A stretch of DNA of 7,024 nt from JANNVZ01 sp031418455. GTDB taxonomy: Bacteria > Bacteroidota > Bacteroidia > Flavobacteriales_D > Sanyastnellaceae. The stretch spans positions 1-7,024 of the forward strand of contig JANOXJ010000183.1 in assembly GCA_031418455.1 (NCBI GenBank), in the 5' to 3' direction. Below are positions 6,694 to 7,024 of the stretch, piece by piece (position 1 is the stretch's first letter; every line of letters begins with the position of its first letter). A program made the translations under genes and the position numbers. Under the pieces are notes generated by a model that saw nothing but the letters and a program-made list of their open reading frames with translations, ran no database searches and was not told where the DNA came from.

Positions 6694-6730
6694 TTTTAAG
6701 CGTAGCTTAAAAAATTTACATTGCTTAAAA
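6694..6730 (-). repeat. Repeated 8-mer with competing hairpin partners in the nusA-infB spacer
   Basis: TTTTAAGC at 6694-6701 is the exact reverse complement of GCTTAAAA, which occurs twice: at 6705-6712 and 6723-6730. In the minus-strand transcript either upstream copy can pair with the single downstream copy, giving a tight 3-nt-loop hairpin or a longer-looped one, but not both. No T-tract follows the short hairpin in the minus direction (next bases GACTACC), so it is not itself a terminator. TACCTTGC (minus strand, 6690-6683) weakly resembles a -7 promoter box. Confidence 0.5.
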
Positions 6731-6789
6731 CCACACAGAAAGCCAACAAGGCTTGTTCAAATGTCCTTTTTTGAAGGCTTTCTGTGAGG
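6727..6789 (-). terminator. Terminator-like long hairpin between nusA and infB
   Basis: CACAGAAAGCC (6734-6744) pairs perfectly with GGCTTTCTGTG (6776-6786). Beyond one mismatch the stem gains two more GC pairs (6731-6732 with 6788-6789). In the minus-strand transcript the stem begins 22 nt after the nusA stop codon and is followed directly by UUUU, then AAG. The 31-nt apical part can fold further: TTCAAA/TTTGAA (6756-6761 with 6770-6775) and AACAA/TTGTT (6745-6749 with 6753-6757), which share two bases. The short U-run and big loop argue for a weak or leaky terminator, an attenuator, or a structured processing site rather than full termination. Confidence 0.55.
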
Positions 6790-6811
6790 TGTTAAATATT
6801 CAAATGGAGTG

Positions 6812-7024
6812 TTATTCGAATTCTGTTTTCAGAATGCGTATAACCTCGTCTACTGTTTCTTCTTCCAGGTCGGTGCGTTTTACTAAATCCTCTTTAGGTA
6901 TGTCAAGCACAGCGCGGGCTGTGTCGCAACCAATAGATTTTAGTTCTTGTATAATCCAAGCATCTATTTCGTCTGAGAATTCTTCCAAATCCACATCGTC
7001 TATGTCTGTTTCGTTTTCGCGGTA
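6812..7024 (-). CDS. nusA: Transcription termination/antitermination factor NusA, C-terminal fragment
   Basis: The frame is open to the right window edge and gives the last 70 residues of a protein whose start lies outside. NusA binds RNA polymerase and nascent RNA and controls pausing, termination and antitermination. The fragment resembles the acidic C-terminal end of Bacteroidota NusA: LEEFSDEIDAWIIQEL, then IGCDTARAVLDIPKEDL and RTDLEEETVDEVIRILK, a helix-hairpin-helix-like segment, ending KTEFE. The S1 and KH domains that would prove the call are not included. The position directly upstream of infB in the same orientation strongly supports the assignment. A GTG inside the fragment (6992-6994) is simply a valine codon, as coding sequence continues upstream of it. 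Confidence 0.87.
   Translation of the reverse strand, partial: YRENETDIDDVDLEEFSDEIDAWIIQELKSIGCDTARAVLDIPKEDLVKRTDLEEETVDEVIRILKTEFE

Noticed and set aside
6728..6763. Short minus-strand frame starting at TTG (11 codons) after an AAGGA-like sequence in the nusA-infB spacer
   Set aside because: The spacing from AAGGA to the start is only about 3 nt, Shine-Dalgarno use is weak in Bacteroidota, and the frame lies inside the hairpin; it is better explained as structured RNA.

Overview
The window looks like a chromosomal housekeeping segment from a member of the Bacteroidota, probably a Sphingobacteriia or Chitinophagia type organism. Three things point there. The NadE and HemW sequences have the Bacteroidota flavour (ammonia-dependent NadE ending in the NKHKMDPIPVC region; HemW beginning AGIYLHIPFCKQACHYC). 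PssA carries the GMPSPANG box. Gene starts lack Shine-Dalgarno sequences and follow A/T-rich leaders. The base composition is moderately AT-rich. The species assignment is an inference.

Layout from left to right: a short AT-rich stretch with an intrinsic terminator (77-113) closes an unseen upstream gene. nadE (+, 176-997) meets a small biotin carrier protein gene (-, 1003-1509) tail to tail with 5 bp between the stops. A 204-bp divergent spacer with an 8-bp tandem repeat follows. Then hemW (+, 1714-2844), which must start at TTG, meets pssA (-, 2852-3583) tail to tail with 7 bp between the stops. A strong terminator (3618-3657) separates pssA from infB (-, 3688-6546). A 265-bp structured spacer separates infB from the 3' end of nusA (-, 6812 to the window edge).

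Functionally these are core genes: NAD+ synthesis, a biotin carrier for an acyl-CoA carboxylase, heme handling, phosphatidylserine synthesis, translation initiation and transcription elongation/termination. nusA-infB is a conserved neighbourhood. The other genes show no shared pathway.

I found no mobile element, CRISPR array, RNA gene, toxin-antitoxin or defence system, and nothing that looks like a new multi-gene system. The part most worth a second look is the nusA-infB spacer. It contains a long terminator-like structure 22 nt after the nusA stop, followed by repeated 8-mers that can form competing hairpins, and a palindrome 8 bp upstream of the infB start codon.
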